From the NCBI RefSeq assembly GCF_005153485.1, contig NZ_CP039740.1, positions 2,545,001 through 2,609,000 on the forward strand: DNA of 64,000 nucleotides, given 5' to 3'. The stretch comes from Pseudolabrys sp. FHR47 (GTDB lineage: Bacteria > Pseudomonadota > Alphaproteobacteria > Rhizobiales > Xanthobacteraceae). The first letter of the stretch is position 1; the number at the start of each line of letters is the position of its first letter. Of the stretch, positions 26,109 through 35,162 are shown piece by piece. Under the pieces are notes generated by a model, which was not told where the DNA came from, ran no database searches, and worked only from the letters and a program-made list of their open reading frames with translations. The position numbers were made by a program, and so were the translations under genes.

Positions 26109-27080
26109 CTACCAGCGTAGCAGCGCCGACCCCCAGGTGAAGCCGCCACCCATCGCTTCAAGCAGAATCAGGTTGCCACGCTTGATGCGTCGGTCGGTCA
26201 CCGCGTCAGCCAGCGCCAGCGGAATCGAAGCCGCCGAGGTATTGCCGTGACGGTCGACAGTGATCACCACTTTATCGGGAGAAATGCCGAGTTTATGGGC
26301 CGAACCGTCGATAATCCGCTTGTTGGCCTGATGCGGCACGAACCAGTCGATGTCGGCGGCGGTGGTGCCGGTGGCGGCGAAGGCGTCCTCGATCACGTCG
26401 GTGATCATGACCACCGCATGTTTGAAAACCTCCCGGCCTTCCATGCGCAGATGGCCGACGGTCTGGGTTGAGGACGGGCCGCCATCGACGTAGAGCTTGG
26501 AGCGGTGCTTGCCGTCCGAGCGCAGATGGGTGGTCAGCAGGCCCCGGTCGGCGGAGGTGCCGGGCTGATCCTGGAGCTCCATGACGACGGCGCCGGCGCC
26601 GTCGCCGAACAGCACGCAGGTGGTGCGATCGTTCCAGTCCAGAATGCGGGAGAAGGTCTCGGCGCCGATCACCAGCGCCCTTTTGTGCGTGCCGGCCTTG
26701 AGCATGCTGTCGGCGACCGACAGAGCAAACACGAAGCCCGAACAGACGGCCTGCAGGTCGAAGGCGACGCCTTGCGAGATGCCGAGATTGTTCTGCACCG
26801 TCACCGCGGTGGCCGGGAAGGTCTGGTCCGGGGTGGCGGTCGCCAAAATGATGAGGTCGATGGTGTCGGCCTCGACATGGGCATGCGCCAAGGCCGAGCG
26901 CGCCGCGTGGGTGGCGAGGTCGGACGTCAGCTCGCCGGGCGCCGCGATATGGCGCTCGCGAATGCCGGTGCGCTGGACGATCCACTCGTCGGTCGTGTCG
27001 ACCGACTTCGCCAACTCGTCGTTGGAGAGAATACGGGCCGGCAGATAGCTGCCGCAGCCAAGAACTACAGAACGCTTCAT
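26109..27080 (-). CDS. fabH: Beta-ketoacyl-ACP synthase III
   Basis: About 323 residues from [14 protein letters not shown]; a GTG at 27086 would overlap the plsX stop by four bases and is the alternative start. It catalyses the first condensation of fatty-acid synthesis, acetyl-CoA with malonyl-ACP. The catalytic Cys is in [13 protein letters not shown], His in [11 protein letters not shown] and Asn in [15 protein letters not shown], giving the C-H-N triad. It directly follows plsX. Confidence 0.96.
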   Translation of the reverse strand: MKRSVVLGCGSYLPARILSNDELAKSVDTTDEWIVQRTGIRERHIAAPGELTSDLATHAARSALAHAHVEADTIDLIILATATPDQTFPATAVTVQNNLGISQGVAFDLQAVCSGFVFALSVADSMLKAGTHKRALVIGAETFSRILDWNDRTTCVLFGDGAGAVVMELQDQPGTSADRGLLTTHLRSDGKHRSKLYVDGGPSSTQTVGHLRMEGREVFKHAVVMITDVIEDAFAATGTTAADIDWFVPHQANKRIIDGSAHKLGISPDKVVITVDRHGNTSAASIPLALADAVTDRRIKRGNLILLEAMGGGFTWGSALLRW

Positions 27081-27082
27081 TG

Positions 27083-28174
27083 TCACGACGAGGCCGCCCC
27101 ATTTGCCGCCGGCTCCGTCACAGCCTCCTTGGCGGCCTGCGCCGCCGCACGGCTCTCAAGATCGCGGGCCAGGTCCTGGCCGATCTTGGCGAGAAGCTCG
27201 TAACGGATCATATCGTATCCCATGTCGATAGCGGCGGCATAACCTTCGGCGTCGGCGCCGCCGTGGCTCTTGATGACAACGCCGTTGAGGCCCAAAAAGA
27301 CGCCGCCATTGGCCTTCCGCGGGTCCATTTTTTCCCGCAGCAGCGAGAAGGCCGGCTTGGCCAGCAGATAGCCGAGGCGCGCGCGCCAGGTCCGGCTCAT
27401 GGCCGAGCGCAGATATTGCGCGAACTGCTTCGCGGTGCCTTCGGCGGCCTTGAGCGCGATATTGCCGGCAAAGCCTTCGGTCACGACGACGTCGACCGTA
27501 CCCTTGCCGATGTCGTCGCCCTCGACGAAGCCCTGATAATCGAAATGCGGGAAGTCGCCTTCGCGTAGCAGGCGGCCGGCTTCACGCACCTGCTCAAGAC
27601 CTTTGACCTCCTCGACGCCGATATTGAGCAGACCCACGGTCGGCCGCTCGATGTCGAACAGGACGCGCGCCATGGCGCTGCCCATGACGGCGAGATTGAT
27701 GAGGTGATGCTCGTCGGCGCCGATCGAGGCACCGACGTCCAGGACGACGGACTCCCCCTTCAGCGTCGGCCACAGCCCGGCGATGGCCGGGCGCTCGATG
27801 CCCTCCATCATTTTCAGGTTGAACCACGACATGGCCATCAGCGCGCCGGTGTTGCCGGCGGACACGGCAACGTCGGCCGCGCCCTTTTTCACCGCATCGA
27901 TGGCCAGCCACATCGACGACTTGCCACGGCCATAGCGCAAGGCCTGGCTTGGTTTGTCGTCCATACGGATCGACACCTCGGTGTGTGTGAAGGTCGACTT
28001 CTCCTTGAGCTTCGGCAGGCTGTCGAGCAGCGGCGCTACGACCGCCTGGTCGCCGAACAGCAGGAACTCGATGTCCGGATGCCGCTCCAGCGCAAGCGCT
28101 GCGCCCGGCAGAACCACGGACGGGCCGTGGTCGCCGCCCATGGCGTCAATCGCAATGCGGATCTTATCGGGCAT
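27083..28174 (-). CDS. plsX: Phosphate acyltransferase
   Basis: 363 residues. It makes acyl-phosphate from acyl-ACP for PlsY, the first step of phospholipid synthesis. The start [20 protein letters not shown] is the family signature, and [18 protein letters not shown] is the second conserved block. It is immediately upstream of fabH, with stop and start overlapping or nearly so, linking membrane lipid and fatty-acid synthesis. The 197-base gap before it holds a GCATGATC-type palindrome. Confidence 0.96.
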   Translation of the reverse strand: MPDKIRIAIDAMGGDHGPSVVLPGAALALERHPDIEFLLFGDQAVVAPLLDSLPKLKEKSTFTHTEVSIRMDDKPSQALRYGRGKSSMWLAIDAVKKGAADVAVSAGNTGALMAMSWFNLKMMEGIERPAIAGLWPTLKGESVVLDVGASIGADEHHLINLAVMGSAMARVLFDIERPTVGLLNIGVEEVKGLEQVREAGRLLREGDFPHFDYQGFVEGDDIGKGTVDVVVTEGFAGNIALKAAEGTAKQFAQYLRSAMSRTWRARLGYLLAKPAFSLLREKMDPRKANGGVFLGLNGVVIKSHGGADAEGYAAAIDMGYDMIRYELLAKIGQDLARDLESRAAAQAAKEAVTEPAANGAASS

Positions 28175-28225
28175 GTATCGGCTCGAAGGGTGGCCCGGGC
28201 GGCCTGGACTGGACGGCGGTCGGGG

Positions 28226-28272
28226 GCATGATCATGTCTTTCAAGACGGCTCCCCAGCAGTCGGGATCATGC
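28226..28272. repeat. GCATGATC...GATCATGC palindromic repeat, copy 1
   Basis: Inverted arms GCATGATC (28226-28233) and GATCATGC (28265-28272) enclose a 31-base interior with CCCC/GGG. The same arms bound a larger element at 46315-46387. Elements with these arms are common between genes in Hyphomicrobiales. Confidence 0.6.
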
Positions 28273-28371
28273 GCCCGCCAGAATGGCGTTGAGCGCGCCC
28301 GTCCGGCCAAAGGTCCGGAGCCGAGGCGCCCGCCGGCAACATAGCGGGTGCGCCGACCGTGACAAGCCGTT

Positions 28372-28965
28372 TTAGTTGTTGCGCTTTCCCGGATTCTTCT
28401 GCAGCGCCGCCAGGGCGGCGAAGGGTTTGTTGCCGGTTTCCTCAACGGCCGGCGGCGCAAATTCGGCCCCTTCCTTGCGCGGATAGGGATCGATGGCAAG
28501 GATCAGGAACTCGGCGGCGATGGCGCCGAGGTCGATCGAATGGCCCAAAAGCGGCTCGGGGGCGTCCTCAGCGGCCTTACGCGGCGGCTCCGATGCGCTG
28601 TGCTCGTCCACAACGGCACCGGCGGCCGGCGGCGCGAAGGTCAGGTCGATGGCCTCGTCGATGTCGGTTTCCATCGGCTCCAGCGACACCACGCAGGTCT
28701 GGCCGACCCGGGCCCGGACGCGGCCGGTGACGTGAACCTTGGCGCCGCGCTTGGCCAAATCGAAGGTGGCGCTGAGAGCAGACACGTCCCGCAGATCGGC
28801 CAGCCGGGCAATGGCGTCACGGGCCGATTCCGGCGCCTCGATGGCGCGATGCAGCCCACTCTCCGGAATTTGGTCGAGCGTAACCGGTGCGCTCCAAGGT
28901 ACCACCTCGGCGATGCCGGCAACCGCCTGTTGAGGCCCGCGCTGCGGGGCACTTTTCCTGCTCAT
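28372..28965 (-). CDS. YceD/DUF177-family protein
   Basis: 197 residues from MSRKSAPQRG (28965); the longer frame upstream is Pro/Arg-rich out-of-frame sequence. The middle holds the family core: ATFDLAKRGAKVHVTGRVRA, QTCVVSLEPMETDIDEAIDL, and DLGAIAAEFLILAIDPYPRK. YceD proteins affect 23S rRNA amount and lie next to rpmF or plsX. Here plsX follows after a 0.2-kb gap and rpmF is absent. Confidence 0.9.
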   Translation of the reverse strand: MSRKSAPQRGPQQAVAGIAEVVPWSAPVTLDQIPESGLHRAIEAPESARDAIARLADLRDVSALSATFDLAKRGAKVHVTGRVRARVGQTCVVSLEPMETDIDEAIDLTFAPPAAGAVVDEHSASEPPRKAAEDAPEPLLGHSIDLGAIAAEFLILAIDPYPRKEGAEFAPPAVEETGNKPFAALAALQKNPGKRNN

Positions 28966-28999
28966 GATCGAACTCTTACCAGATTTTCGGCCGGCGGCC

Positions 29000-29545
29000 T
29001 CAGGCGCCGGATACCGGAACACGCGCCGGATCGGGGAAGTGCACATCGCCCGCGGCAATGGCCGCGACGTCCTGCCCCTTGAGCGCGGCGGCGGCGGCGG
29101 CAACATAATCAGCGAGCCGGGGTGCGGCCTCGTAGGCCGACGGCGCCCCGCCATAGATATTCCGGGCCAGTGCCGACACCAGAGCCCGGCGGTCGCTTAA
29201 AGCATCCAGATAGGCCTTGGACCGGCCGTAAAAGGCCTGGCCCATGCGCTTCATTTCCTTGGGCACCTTGAGGTCGCTGATGCCCATTTCCCGCAGGTTG
29301 TCGTCCATGTCCTGGCAAAAGCGGTCGAAAACCGCCTGCCCGGCCGGATCGAGCTGCCCGTCGACGGTCAACCGCTCGAGGACCAGGGCCAGATGGAGGA
29401 CGATCAGGTCGAAACGGCCGTTAACCGTATCGGCGACGGCATAGTCGCGGTAAAACACCGGCAATCGCGCCTGCGCCACGATCATGCCATACAGGGCCGA
29501 AATGGTGTCGCGCTGAGGCTTGCGGCGGAACAGAGAAAAGATCAT
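29000..29545 (-). CDS. Ubiquinol-cytochrome c chaperone (CBP3/UPF0174-like)
   Basis: 181 residues. The domain core is recognisable from ALYGMIVAQARLPVFYRDY, DGRFD-like VNGRFDLIVLHLALVLERL, and FDRFCQDMDDNLREMGISDL followed by VPKEMKRMGQAFYGRSKAY. CBP3-type chaperones help cytochrome b assemble into the bc1 complex. It lies just upstream of yceD on the same strand and divergent from bamE, a conserved alphaproteobacterial arrangement. Confidence 0.92.
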   Translation of the reverse strand: MIFSLFRRKPQRDTISALYGMIVAQARLPVFYRDYAVADTVNGRFDLIVLHLALVLERLTVDGQLDPAGQAVFDRFCQDMDDNLREMGISDLKVPKEMKRMGQAFYGRSKAYLDALSDRRALVSALARNIYGGAPSAYEAAPRLADYVAAAAAALKGQDVAAIAAGDVHFPDPARVPVSGA

Positions 29546-29712
29546 GAGCCCGGTGCCTGACGGCGGCTTTTTTCAAGCCGCAGGATTGGCGCCGGTTTAG
29601 TGCACGCACCGCCGGATGCAAGAGCTAGATAACAAGGGCCAGATCGTATGGCCTTTGGTGACGCGCCGGCCGCGCGACCTTAGGATTGGCCGATTTCGAG
29701 GATCCCGATTTG

Positions 29713-30183
29713 ATGACGAACGCCCGCTCGACCCGCCTGCCCGCTCGCCGTTTCGCGCGCGTGCTCGCCCTTGGCCTGACCCTGACCGCGCCGGTTTTGC
29801 TGGCCGGCTGTGGCAGCTTCGGCGAAACCCTGCAGCGCGGCTATGTGCTGCCCGAAGGCGCGCTGGAGCAGATCCCGATCGGCGCGACGCAGGAGCAAGT
29901 GCTGATCGTTCTCGGCACACCGTCGACAGTCGCGACCGTCAGCGGCGACGTGTTCTACTACATCTCACAGAAGGCCGAGCGTAGCGCCGCCTTCCAGCCG
30001 CATCAGGTCACCGACCAGCGCGTCGTCGCCGTCTATTTCGACAAGGACCGCAAGGTCACGCGCCTGGCGAACTACGGCATCAAGGACGGCAAGATTTTCG
30101 ACTTCGTGTCGCAGACCACCGAAACCGGCGGCAACCAGCTCAATTACCTGCGCGGCATCTTCAACACGTTCAAGATGTTCTGA
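29713..30183 (+). CDS. bamE: Outer-membrane protein assembly lipoprotein BamE (SmpA/OmlA)
   Basis: 156 residues from MTNARS (29713). A lipoprotein signal peptide ends in the lipobox LLAG-C, so the mature protein starts at the Cys and is tethered to the outer membrane. The SmpA/OmlA core follows: LEQIPIGATQEQVLIVLGTPS and VFYYISQKAE. It belongs to the BAM machine that inserts beta-barrel proteins. A strong terminator follows at 30221. Confidence 0.93.
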   Translation: MTNARSTRLPARRFARVLALGLTLTAPVLLAGCGSFGETLQRGYVLPEGALEQIPIGATQEQVLIVLGTPSTVATVSGDVFYYISQKAERSAAFQPHQVTDQRVVAVYFDKDRKVTRLANYGIKDGKIFDFVSQTTETGGNQLNYLRGIFNTFKMF

Positions 30184-30220
30184 GGCGATCCTCGCCTTCA
30201 AGCGAAACATCCAAAACAAA

Positions 30221-30256
30221 AAGGCCCGCGGCGAACCGCGGGCCTTTTCTTTTTCG
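30221..30256 (+). terminator. Intrinsic terminator after bamE
   Basis: 11-bp stem AAGGCCCGCGG/CCGCGGGCCTT with a CGAA loop and T-rich tail TTCTTTTT, 38 bases after the bamE stop. It also separates bamE from the convergent hppA. Confidence 0.92.
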
Positions 30257-30295
30257 TCTTGAGGAGACGGCCGGGGATACCCCCGGCCCTCGCCT

Positions 30296-32428
30296 TTAGT
30301 GAGCCAAAATCGCCAGCAGCAAGAGCGCCACGATGTTGGTGATCTTGATCGCCGGGTTCACGGCCGGGCCCGCCGTGTCCTTGTAGGGATCGCCGACGGT
30401 GTCGCCGGTCACGGACGCCTTGTGAGCCTCCGAACCCTTCAGGTGCTTGACGCCGTCCTTGTCGACGAAGCCGTCTTCGAACGACTTCTTGGCGTTATCC
30501 CAGGCGCCGCCGCCCGAGGTCATCGAGATGGCGACGAACAGGCCGTTGACGATCACGCCGAGCAGCGAGGCGCCGAGGGCCGCGAAGGCATTAGCCTTCG
30601 AGCCCGAGATCGCCAGCACGCCGAAGTAGACGACGATCGGCGCCAACACCGGCAGGAGCGACGGGATGATCATCTCCTTGATGGCGGCGCGGGTGAGCAT
30701 GTCCACCGCGCGGCCGTAGTCCGGACGCTGGGTGCCCTGCATGATGCCCGGCATTTCCTTGAACTGACGGCGCACTTCCTGCACCACCGAGCCGGCCGCC
30801 CGGCCGACCGCGGTCATGGCGATGCCGCCGAACAGGTACGGGATCAGGCCGCCGAAGATCAGGCCGGCAACCACGTAGGGATTCGACAGGTCGAACGAGA
30901 CCGTGCCGATGCCCTGGAAGTACGCCGCGCCCGATTTGGTGAAGGCGGCGATGTCGTTGGTGTAGGCGGCGAACAGCACCAGCGCGCCGAGGCCGGCCGA
31001 ACCGATGGCGTAGCCCTTGGTGACGGCCTTGGTGGTGTTGCCGACCGCGTCGAGCGCGTCGGTGTTGTGACGCACTTCCTTCGGCAGACCCGCCATTTCG
31101 GCGATGCCGCCGGCGTTGTCGGTGACCGGGCCGAAGGCGTCGAGCGCGACGATGATGCCGGCAAGGCCGAGCATCGTTGTGACCGCGATCGCCGTGCCGA
31201 ACAGGCCGGCGAGCTGGTAGGTCACGATGATGCCGCCGACGATCACGAGAGCCGGCAGCGCCGTCGATTCAAGCGAGACCGCGAGGCCCTGAATGACGTT
31301 GGTGCCGTGACCGGTGACCGAAGCCTGCGCGATCGAGACGACCGGACGCTTGCCGGTGCCGGTGTAGTACTCGGTGATCCAGACGATGAGACCCGTCACC
31401 ACGAGGCCGAGAACGCCGCAGATGAACAGGTTCTTGCCGGTGATCGCCATGCCGGCGACGGTGCCGATCTGGCCCCAGCCGATGAGGTAGTGCGTCGCGA
31501 TGGCGAGACCACCGATCGAGAGCACGCCACCGGCGATGAGACCCTTGTACAGGGCGCCCATGATCGAGCCGTTCGGGCCGAGCTTGACGAAGAACGTACC
31601 GATGATCGAGGTCACGATGCAGGCGCCGCAGATGGCGAGCGGATACAGCATCGCCGAGCCGAGGATCGGCTGGCCGGCAAAGAAGATCGCCGCCAGAACC
31701 ATGGTGGCGACCACGGTCACCGCATAGGTTTCGAACAGGTCGGCCGCCATGCCGGCGCAGTCGCCGACATTGTCACCGACGTTGTCGGCGATGGTGGCCG
31801 GGTTGCGCGGATCATCTTCCGGGATACCGGCCTCGACCTTGCCGACGAGGTCGGCGCCGACGTCGGCGCCCTTGGTGAAGATGCCGCCGCCGAGACGGGC
31901 GAAGATCGAGATCAGCGAGGCGCCGAAGGACAGCGCGACCAGCGCGTCGATGACGACGCGGTTATCGGGGGCGAGGCCCTTGGGTCCGATCAGGAACCAG
32001 TAGTAGACGGCGACGCCGAGCAGAGCGAGACCGGCCACCAGCATGCCGGTGACGGCGCCCGCCTTAAACGAGATGTCGAGACCGTCGGACAGCGACTTGG
32101 TCGCGGCCTGCGCGGTGCGGACATTGGCGCGCACCGACACGTTCATGCCGATGAAGCCCGCGGCACCCGACAGCACGGCGCCGATCAGGAAGCCGATGGC
32201 GACCCAGCTGCCTAGCAGCAGCCAAAGGCCGACGAAAACGACGACACCGACGATGGCGATCGCGGTGTATTGACGCTTGAGATAAGCCTGCGCGCCCTCA
32301 GCGATCGCAGCTGCAATCTCCTGCATCCGCGCATTGCCGGCGTCGGCGGACATCACGGACTTGATCGCCCAGATGCCGTAGACGATGGAGAGCGCACCGC
32401 AGGCGATAATGGCCCAAAGAGCAGTCAT
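30296..32428 (-). CDS. hppA: Proton-pumping membrane pyrophosphatase, K+-independent type
   Basis: 710 residues, about 16 membrane helices. It couples cytosolic pyrophosphate hydrolysis to proton export. Substrate motifs include [39 protein letters not shown] and [17 protein letters not shown]. In [10 protein letters not shown] the residue after GNTT is Lys rather than Ala, the marker of K+-independent H+-PPases. It is a single gene with an unusually long upstream region carrying a promoter and a series of stem-loops (32660-33070); another hairpin (32456-32478) lies 28 bases before the start. Confidence 0.96.
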   Translation of the reverse strand: MTALWAIIACGALSIVYGIWAIKSVMSADAGNARMQEIAAAIAEGAQAYLKRQYTAIAIVGVVVFVGLWLLLGSWVAIGFLIGAVLSGAAGFIGMNVSVRANVRTAQAATKSLSDGLDISFKAGAVTGMLVAGLALLGVAVYYWFLIGPKGLAPDNRVVIDALVALSFGASLISIFARLGGGIFTKGADVGADLVGKVEAGIPEDDPRNPATIADNVGDNVGDCAGMAADLFETYAVTVVATMVLAAIFFAGQPILGSAMLYPLAICGACIVTSIIGTFFVKLGPNGSIMGALYKGLIAGGVLSIGGLAIATHYLIGWGQIGTVAGMAITGKNLFICGVLGLVVTGLIVWITEYYTGTGKRPVVSIAQASVTGHGTNVIQGLAVSLESTALPALVIVGGIIVTYQLAGLFGTAIAVTTMLGLAGIIVALDAFGPVTDNAGGIAEMAGLPKEVRHNTDALDAVGNTTKAVTKGYAIGSAGLGALVLFAAYTNDIAAFTKSGAAYFQGIGTVSFDLSNPYVVAGLIFGGLIPYLFGGIAMTAVGRAAGSVVQEVRRQFKEMPGIMQGTQRPDYGRAVDMLTRAAIKEMIIPSLLPVLAPIVVYFGVLAISGSKANAFAALGASLLGVIVNGLFVAISMTSGGGAWDNAKKSFEDGFVDKDGVKHLKGSEAHKASVTGDTVGDPYKDTAGPAVNPAIKITNIVALLLLAILAH

Positions 32429-32455
32429 GAATCATCCTCGAATTGATTGATGGCG

Positions 32456-32478
32456 GGCGGGAACATAACGCTCCCGCC
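32456..32478 (-). promoter_or_regulatory. Hairpin in the hppA leader
   Basis: 7-bp stem GGCGGGA/TCCCGCC with a 9-base loop, ending 28 bases upstream of the hppA start. It could influence initiation or mRNA stability; no T-run follows. Confidence 0.4.
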
Positions 32479-32694
32479 GGTGCCAGGAGCGTCGAGGATG
32501 GCCGCTTGTGAGGGCGCTTCACCCCGACCGATGAGCGCGCGGACCATGCCAAAAACATAATCGCAAAGCAACGGCCCGACGGGGCTGATTTTACAGGAAT
32601 TTCAATGCGGGGCCGGGGCGGAAGGGGCTGCGGGAGACTCACGGCGTGCGTCATCGCCCCTGTTCTTGAAGGCCCGGGGCGGCCTGCCTCTCTC

Positions 32695-33035
32695 TTTCAC
32701 CCTCGGCAAACGCCGAGGGGATGGAGCGCCGCGAGGCGCCCTAACGTTTGCACCTTGCGGTGCACGGCCCCTCCTTGCGATCGGAGAAACCTGCGCCCCG
32801 CGGCGCTCCATCGCGGTGTCGTTACGACGACGGGCCGCGCTTCTGGCGGCTGATCCATCTTGCGATGGGTAGCGCTCACCATCAGCAAGCTCCTTGCAGG
32901 AGGTCATAGTGCCTCCGGGCGGAGCCCCCTCGCCGCCCGAGCACCTGGGATGCGTTTTCCCAAGCCCGCGGGCACCGCGCCCTGCCCCCACTGAAACGAC
33001 GCCTCATGACAGCGCCCCCGGCCGGAACAGGACGA
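32695..33035 (-). ncRNA. Candidate structured RNA upstream of hppA (about ten stem-loops)
   Basis: Starting about seven bases after a consensus-like promoter, the minus strand folds into consecutive stems. These are 32946-32962 (5 bp), 32917-32938 (6 bp), 32885-32902 (two mutually exclusive stems, one exposing an AAGGAG), 32855-32868 (CCATC-GCAA-GATGG), 32818-32828, 32793-32806 (GCGCC/GGCGC), 32749-32764 (TGCACC-GCAA-GGTGCA), 32726-32739 and 32700-32719 (8 bp). Two stems carry GNRA tetraloops on this strand. Reading frames through it encode Arg/Ala/Pro-rich peptides without any family. The 3' end is uncertain; no T-run follows, so it may be an hppA leader instead of a free RNA. Confidence 0.45.
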
Positions 33036-33041
33036 AATGAG

Positions 33042-33070
33042 CCTATAATGTCCTAGGAATAAGAGTCAAG
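33042..33070 (-). promoter_or_regulatory. Strong sigma-70 promoter facing hppA and the structured RNA
   Basis: On the minus strand CTTGAC (33065-33070) is followed by 17 bases and TATAGG (33042-33047), matching the Hyphomicrobiales housekeeping pattern CTTGAC-N17-CTATAT. The plus strand has a perfect TATAAT at 33044-33049 but no matching -35. Confidence 0.65.
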
Positions 33071-33104
33071 GACTATTTTCTAGGCGGCATGGTCGTGCTT
33101 GTAG

Positions 33105-33222
33105 CCCGGGTGAAGCGAAGCGAAACCCGGGACAACAATTACCGTCGTCCTCCGCGAAAGCGGAGGCCCCAGTGTTTTCTAATTCGCCAAAAGCGCTGGA
33201 TCGCCCGCCTTCGCGGGCGATG
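33105..33222. repeat. Cluster of three dispersed palindromic repeats
   Basis: Three stem-loops in a row in the gap next to the GNAT gene: CCCGGGT/ACCCGGG (33105-33131), CCTCCGC-gaaa-GCGGAGG (33149-33166) and ATCGCCCGC-cttc-GCGGGCGAT (33200-33221). A diverged relative of the second (CGAAAGCGGGGGCCCAG) occurs at about 63965-63985, which supports a dispersed repeat family. Confidence 0.7.
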
Positions 33223-33243
33223 ACGCCGAGCAACGCGGAAGCC

Positions 33244-33729
33244 TCACAACACCTTCCGCATAAACAACGTGCCCTCAATGGGCGTATCGTAATACGCCTC
33301 CATCGGCGCAAAGCCGAAGCGGCGGTAGAGCGCGATGGCTTCCGTCATCGTCGGCAAGGTATCGAGCCGCATTTCGCGATAGCCGATCCGGCGGGCGTCA
33401 TCGAACAGGGTTTCGACCAGGCGCTTGCCGAGGCCGAGACCGCGGCCTTCGGCCGTCACATAGAGCCGTTTCATCTCGCAGGTGCCGGCGGGCTCGATCG
33501 GCCGCAGCGCGGCGCAGGCAATCGCCCTGCCCTCGCCGTTGCGCGCGATCAGCAGCACGCCCTTGGGGGCTGAGTATTTGCCCGGCATCGCCGCCATCTC
33601 GGCCTCGAAGCCCTGATAGGCAAGGTCAATGGGCAGCGATTCCGCATAGGCGCGGAACAAGCGGATGACGTCGGCCAGATCGGCCGCGTTCTGGACGTGC
33701 TGGATGGCAAAGGATGGCGTTTGCGTCAT
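33244..33729 (-). CDS. GNAT-family N-acetyltransferase
   Basis: 161 residues from MTQTPSF (33729); the 20-residue upstream extension has no family match. The acetyl-CoA-binding loop reads LYVTAEGRGLGLGKRLVETL (motif A, R/Q-x-x-G-x-G/A), followed by the aromatic motif B strand YRRFGFAPMEAYYDTP. Substrate unknown; possibly an amino group on a small molecule. It lies in tandem with an MFS gene on the same strand, about 75 bases after that gene's stop. Confidence 0.9.
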   Translation of the reverse strand: MTQTPSFAIQHVQNAADLADVIRLFRAYAESLPIDLAYQGFEAEMAAMPGKYSAPKGVLLIARNGEGRAIACAALRPIEPAGTCEMKRLYVTAEGRGLGLGKRLVETLFDDARRIGYREMRLDTLPTMTEAIALYRRFGFAPMEAYYDTPIEGTLFMRKVL

Positions 33730-33805
33730 GACGCCATGATAGCAGATTGTTGATGTTGTCAAGTTTCTGGCCGGCGAACCGAAATCCACTTCGCCTGGAA
33801 AGCTC

Positions 33806-35032
33806 CTAAACTGCCGCCACCGCCTCGGCGCGCTTGCGCATCACCAGCCACACGAGGAGCGCGCCGGCAACCGCGACCAGCGGGAATACCAGCTCATTCA
33901 GCGTCGCCCAGCCGAACAAAGCCAGGAACTGGCCCGACGAGAACGATGTCACGGCCATCGCGCCGAAGATGATGAAGTCGTTGAAGGCCTGCACCTTGGT
34001 GCGTTCTTCCGGCCGGTGGCATTGCGTCACCATCGTGGTGGCGCCGATGAAGGCGAAATTCCAGCCGATGCCCTGCAGAATCAGCGTCCACCAGAAATGC
34101 GCGACGCTGAGACCGGCGACCGCGACCACAGCCGACCCGGCGAGGATCAGGAGACCGAGGCCGGCAATACGCTCGACGCCGAAGCGCGCGATCAGCGAGC
34201 CGGTGAAGAAGCTCGGCGCATACATGGCGATGACATGCCACTGAATGCCGAGGGCGGCGTCTGTCACCGAGTGGCCGCAGCCGACCATGGCGAGCGGCGC
34301 CGAGGTCATGACCAGATTCATGACGCCGTAGCTGACAACGCCGCAGGCCACGGCCACGACGAAGCGCGGCATGCGCAGGATCTCGGCGAGCGGCCGCATA
34401 CCGTCGACGTGATGCGCCGCGCGCCGCGGCGGCACCTTGACGAAGCCGAGCACGATGGCGGCGAGCACGGCGCAGGCCGACTGGCCGAGATAGCTCGCGG
34501 CAAAAACGTAGGGCGACAGGATATCCTTGGTGAAGATGACGAGTTGCGGCCCGATCACCGCGGCGAACACGCCGCCGGCCAGGACCCAAGACACCACCTT
34601 GGGCCGCAGACGCTCGCTCGCCGTGTCGGCGGCGGCGAAGCGGTAAGACAAATGCGCGGCGGCATAGAGCCCGCCGAAGAAGGTGCCCAGGATCAGCAGC
34701 CAGAACGAGCCCTGCATCACCGCCGTGTAGGAGACCAGCCCGGACAGCACGCCGAACAGCGAGCCCGATTGCAGCGCATTGCGCCGGCCATAGCGGCGCG
34801 CCAGCCAGCCGAGCGGCAGCGTGCCGACCCACATGCCGACCACCATGCCGGTAACCGGCAGGGTGGCCAGCCCTTTGTCTGGTGCAAGCATGGAACCGAC
34901 GATCGAGGCCGTGGACACGATGACGGTGTTGTTGCCGCCGGCGAGCGCCTGCGCCACGGCGAGCACCCGGGCGTTGCGTTTGGCCAGATTGTCATCGAAG
35001 GCATGCGGAAGGGGTTCGGCGGCCGCCGACAT
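33806..35032 (-). CDS. MFS transporter
   Basis: 408 residues with 12 predicted helices. The loop between helices 2 and 3 carries the major-facilitator motif A in the form GWLARRYGRRNAL. A central cytosolic loop is Arg/His-rich (VKVPPRRAAHHVDG). No substrate-specific motif is seen; it resembles uncharacterised drug or metabolite exporters (YfcJ-like/riboflavin-type relatives). It precedes the GNAT gene on the same strand. Confidence 0.87.
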   Translation of the reverse strand: MSAAAEPLPHAFDDNLAKRNARVLAVAQALAGGNNTVIVSTASIVGSMLAPDKGLATLPVTGMVVGMWVGTLPLGWLARRYGRRNALQSGSLFGVLSGLVSYTAVMQGSFWLLILGTFFGGLYAAAHLSYRFAAADTASERLRPKVVSWVLAGGVFAAVIGPQLVIFTKDILSPYVFAASYLGQSACAVLAAIVLGFVKVPPRRAAHHVDGMRPLAEILRMPRFVVAVACGVVSYGVMNLVMTSAPLAMVGCGHSVTDAALGIQWHVIAMYAPSFFTGSLIARFGVERIAGLGLLILAGSAVVAVAGLSVAHFWWTLILQGIGWNFAFIGATTMVTQCHRPEERTKVQAFNDFIIFGAMAVTSFSSGQFLALFGWATLNELVFPLVAVAGALLVWLVMRKRAEAVAAV

Positions 35033-35162
35033 GGGCGAGTTTCCCGGGCAAAATTTTTCCCCTCTTAGCGGGCGACGCAGAATGCCGCTACTCCGAAAGT
35101 CGCAAGGCTGGGTTGTTTTCCTCCTCTACCGGAGTAAGGGGCCCTCGGCCTGTGGCCGCCCG

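Noticed and set aside
30299..32215. A 638-codon frame opposite hppA
   Set aside because: Asp/Arg/Gly/His-rich antisense shadow of a highly conserved pump.
32602..32991. Minus-strand reading frames in the hppA upstream gap (up to 129 codons)
   Set aside because: Low-complexity Arg/Ala/Pro composition, no ribosome site of note, and the bases are better explained by consecutive stem-loops.
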